Assembly (NCBI GenBank): GCA_905478225.1
Contig: CAJQHR010000013.1
Location: 1 to 42,960, forward strand
Length of the DNA stretch: 42,960 nucleotides
Source: an uncultured Crocinitomix sp.
GTDB lineage: Bacteria; Bacteroidota; Bacteroidia; Flavobacteriales_D; Crocinitomicaceae
Direction: 5' to 3'
A program made the position numbers and the translations under genes. Below are positions 42,836 through 42,960 of the stretch, in pieces (position 1 is the stretch's first letter; each line of letters begins with the position of its first letter). The notes below the pieces were generated by a model. The model searched no databases, was not told where the DNA came from, and saw only the letters and a program-made list of their open reading frames with translations.

Positions 42836-42960
42836 TTGATTCGTCGCAATAATACCAGAACGTAAATAGATTACGGAGTGCTGTCATTAATTTGTAATAA
42901 AAAAACAATGACTATACTTGAATTTGTGACAGAATTCCCAACAGAACAGAGCTGTCGGGA
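42836..42960 (+). mobile_element. 5' end of an IS1595-type insertion sequence (right copy, cut by window edge)
   Basis: Reverse complement of 62-186 over its whole length with one difference. The boundary is near 42836-42838, and transposase start follows about 72 bases inside. Flanking bases differ from the left copy, so they are separate insertions rather than one duplicated junction. Confidence 0.85.
42908..42960 (+). CDS. IS1595-family transposase, first 17 residues
   Basis: ATG at 42908 opens MTILEFVTEFPTEQSCR and runs off the window. It is identical to the start of the transposase on the minus strand at the left end. Confidence 0.8.
   Translation, partial: MTILEFVTEFPTEQSCR

Noticed and set aside
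1-42960. CRISPR array or defence island
   Set aside because: No regularly spaced 25-40-base direct repeats with unique spacers, and no Cas, restriction, toxin-antitoxin or retron-like genes were seen.

Overview
The window comes from a low-GC member of the Bacteroidota, most likely a Flavobacteriales-type organism. Four things point there: two large secreted proteins ending in the gliding-motility-associated (type IX secretion, type B) C-terminal domain, a Por-type sorting tail, an outer-membrane barrel protein with an N-terminal carboxypeptidase-regulatory-like domain, and many promoters with the Bacteroidota -7 box TAnnTTTG. The genetic code is standard: TAA and TAG end most genes, TGA ends a few, and tryptophan is TGG throughout the long core genes.

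Layout. Both ends of the window are the 5' end of the same IS1595-type insertion sequence, in inverted orientation and reading outwards (1-186 and 42836-42960, 125 shared bases with one difference). From 0.9 to 7.1 kb, minus-strand genes carry core functions: PNPase, ribosomal protein S15, AccD, class I aldolase and CMP kinase. From 7.3 to 9.9 kb, plus-strand genes encode a short-chain dehydrogenase and a membrane-anchored MutS-family ATPase. From 10.2 to 13.6 kb lie a DUF1573 lipoprotein, a C-terminal processing protease and a ChaN-like protein. MenB and an Ig/PKD-repeat type IX secretion substrate fill 13.9-17.2 kb. The 17.2-20 kb stretch has small membrane or lipoprotein genes plus tRNA-Leu(GAG) and tRNA-Lys(TTT). 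Between 20 and 25 kb are shikimate kinase, a broken rhodanese with a tiny membrane partner, a LOG-family hydrolase and a CDF metal transporter. A tight hisS-hutH-membrane protein operon follows at 25-28.5 kb. A 1114-residue type IX substrate and an 809-residue outer-membrane barrel protein occupy 30-36.8 kb. A stress/redox-like operon (Fe-S/CDGSH protein, pirin, alpha/beta hydrolase, metallo-beta-lactamase fold protein) runs from 37.8 to 40.9 kb.

The most notable overall pattern is gene decay. About nine accessory genes are broken by single-base indels or in-frame stops: GyrI-like, a small exported protein, rhodanese, two lipoproteins, an SRPBCC-like protein, a barrel-like protein, the Fe-S/CDGSH protein and an alpha/beta hydrolase. 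Roughly 24 kb of long core genes in the same window shows no lesion. That contrast argues for real relaxed selection rather than uniform sequencing error, though several indels lie in A-runs and raw reads should be checked. I did not find a clear novel defence or mobile system. The less ordinary items are the membrane MutS protein, the hisS-hutH coupling, several near-leaderless promoters, a palindromic dispersed repeat, and stacked palindromes in front of the Fe-S/pirin operon.
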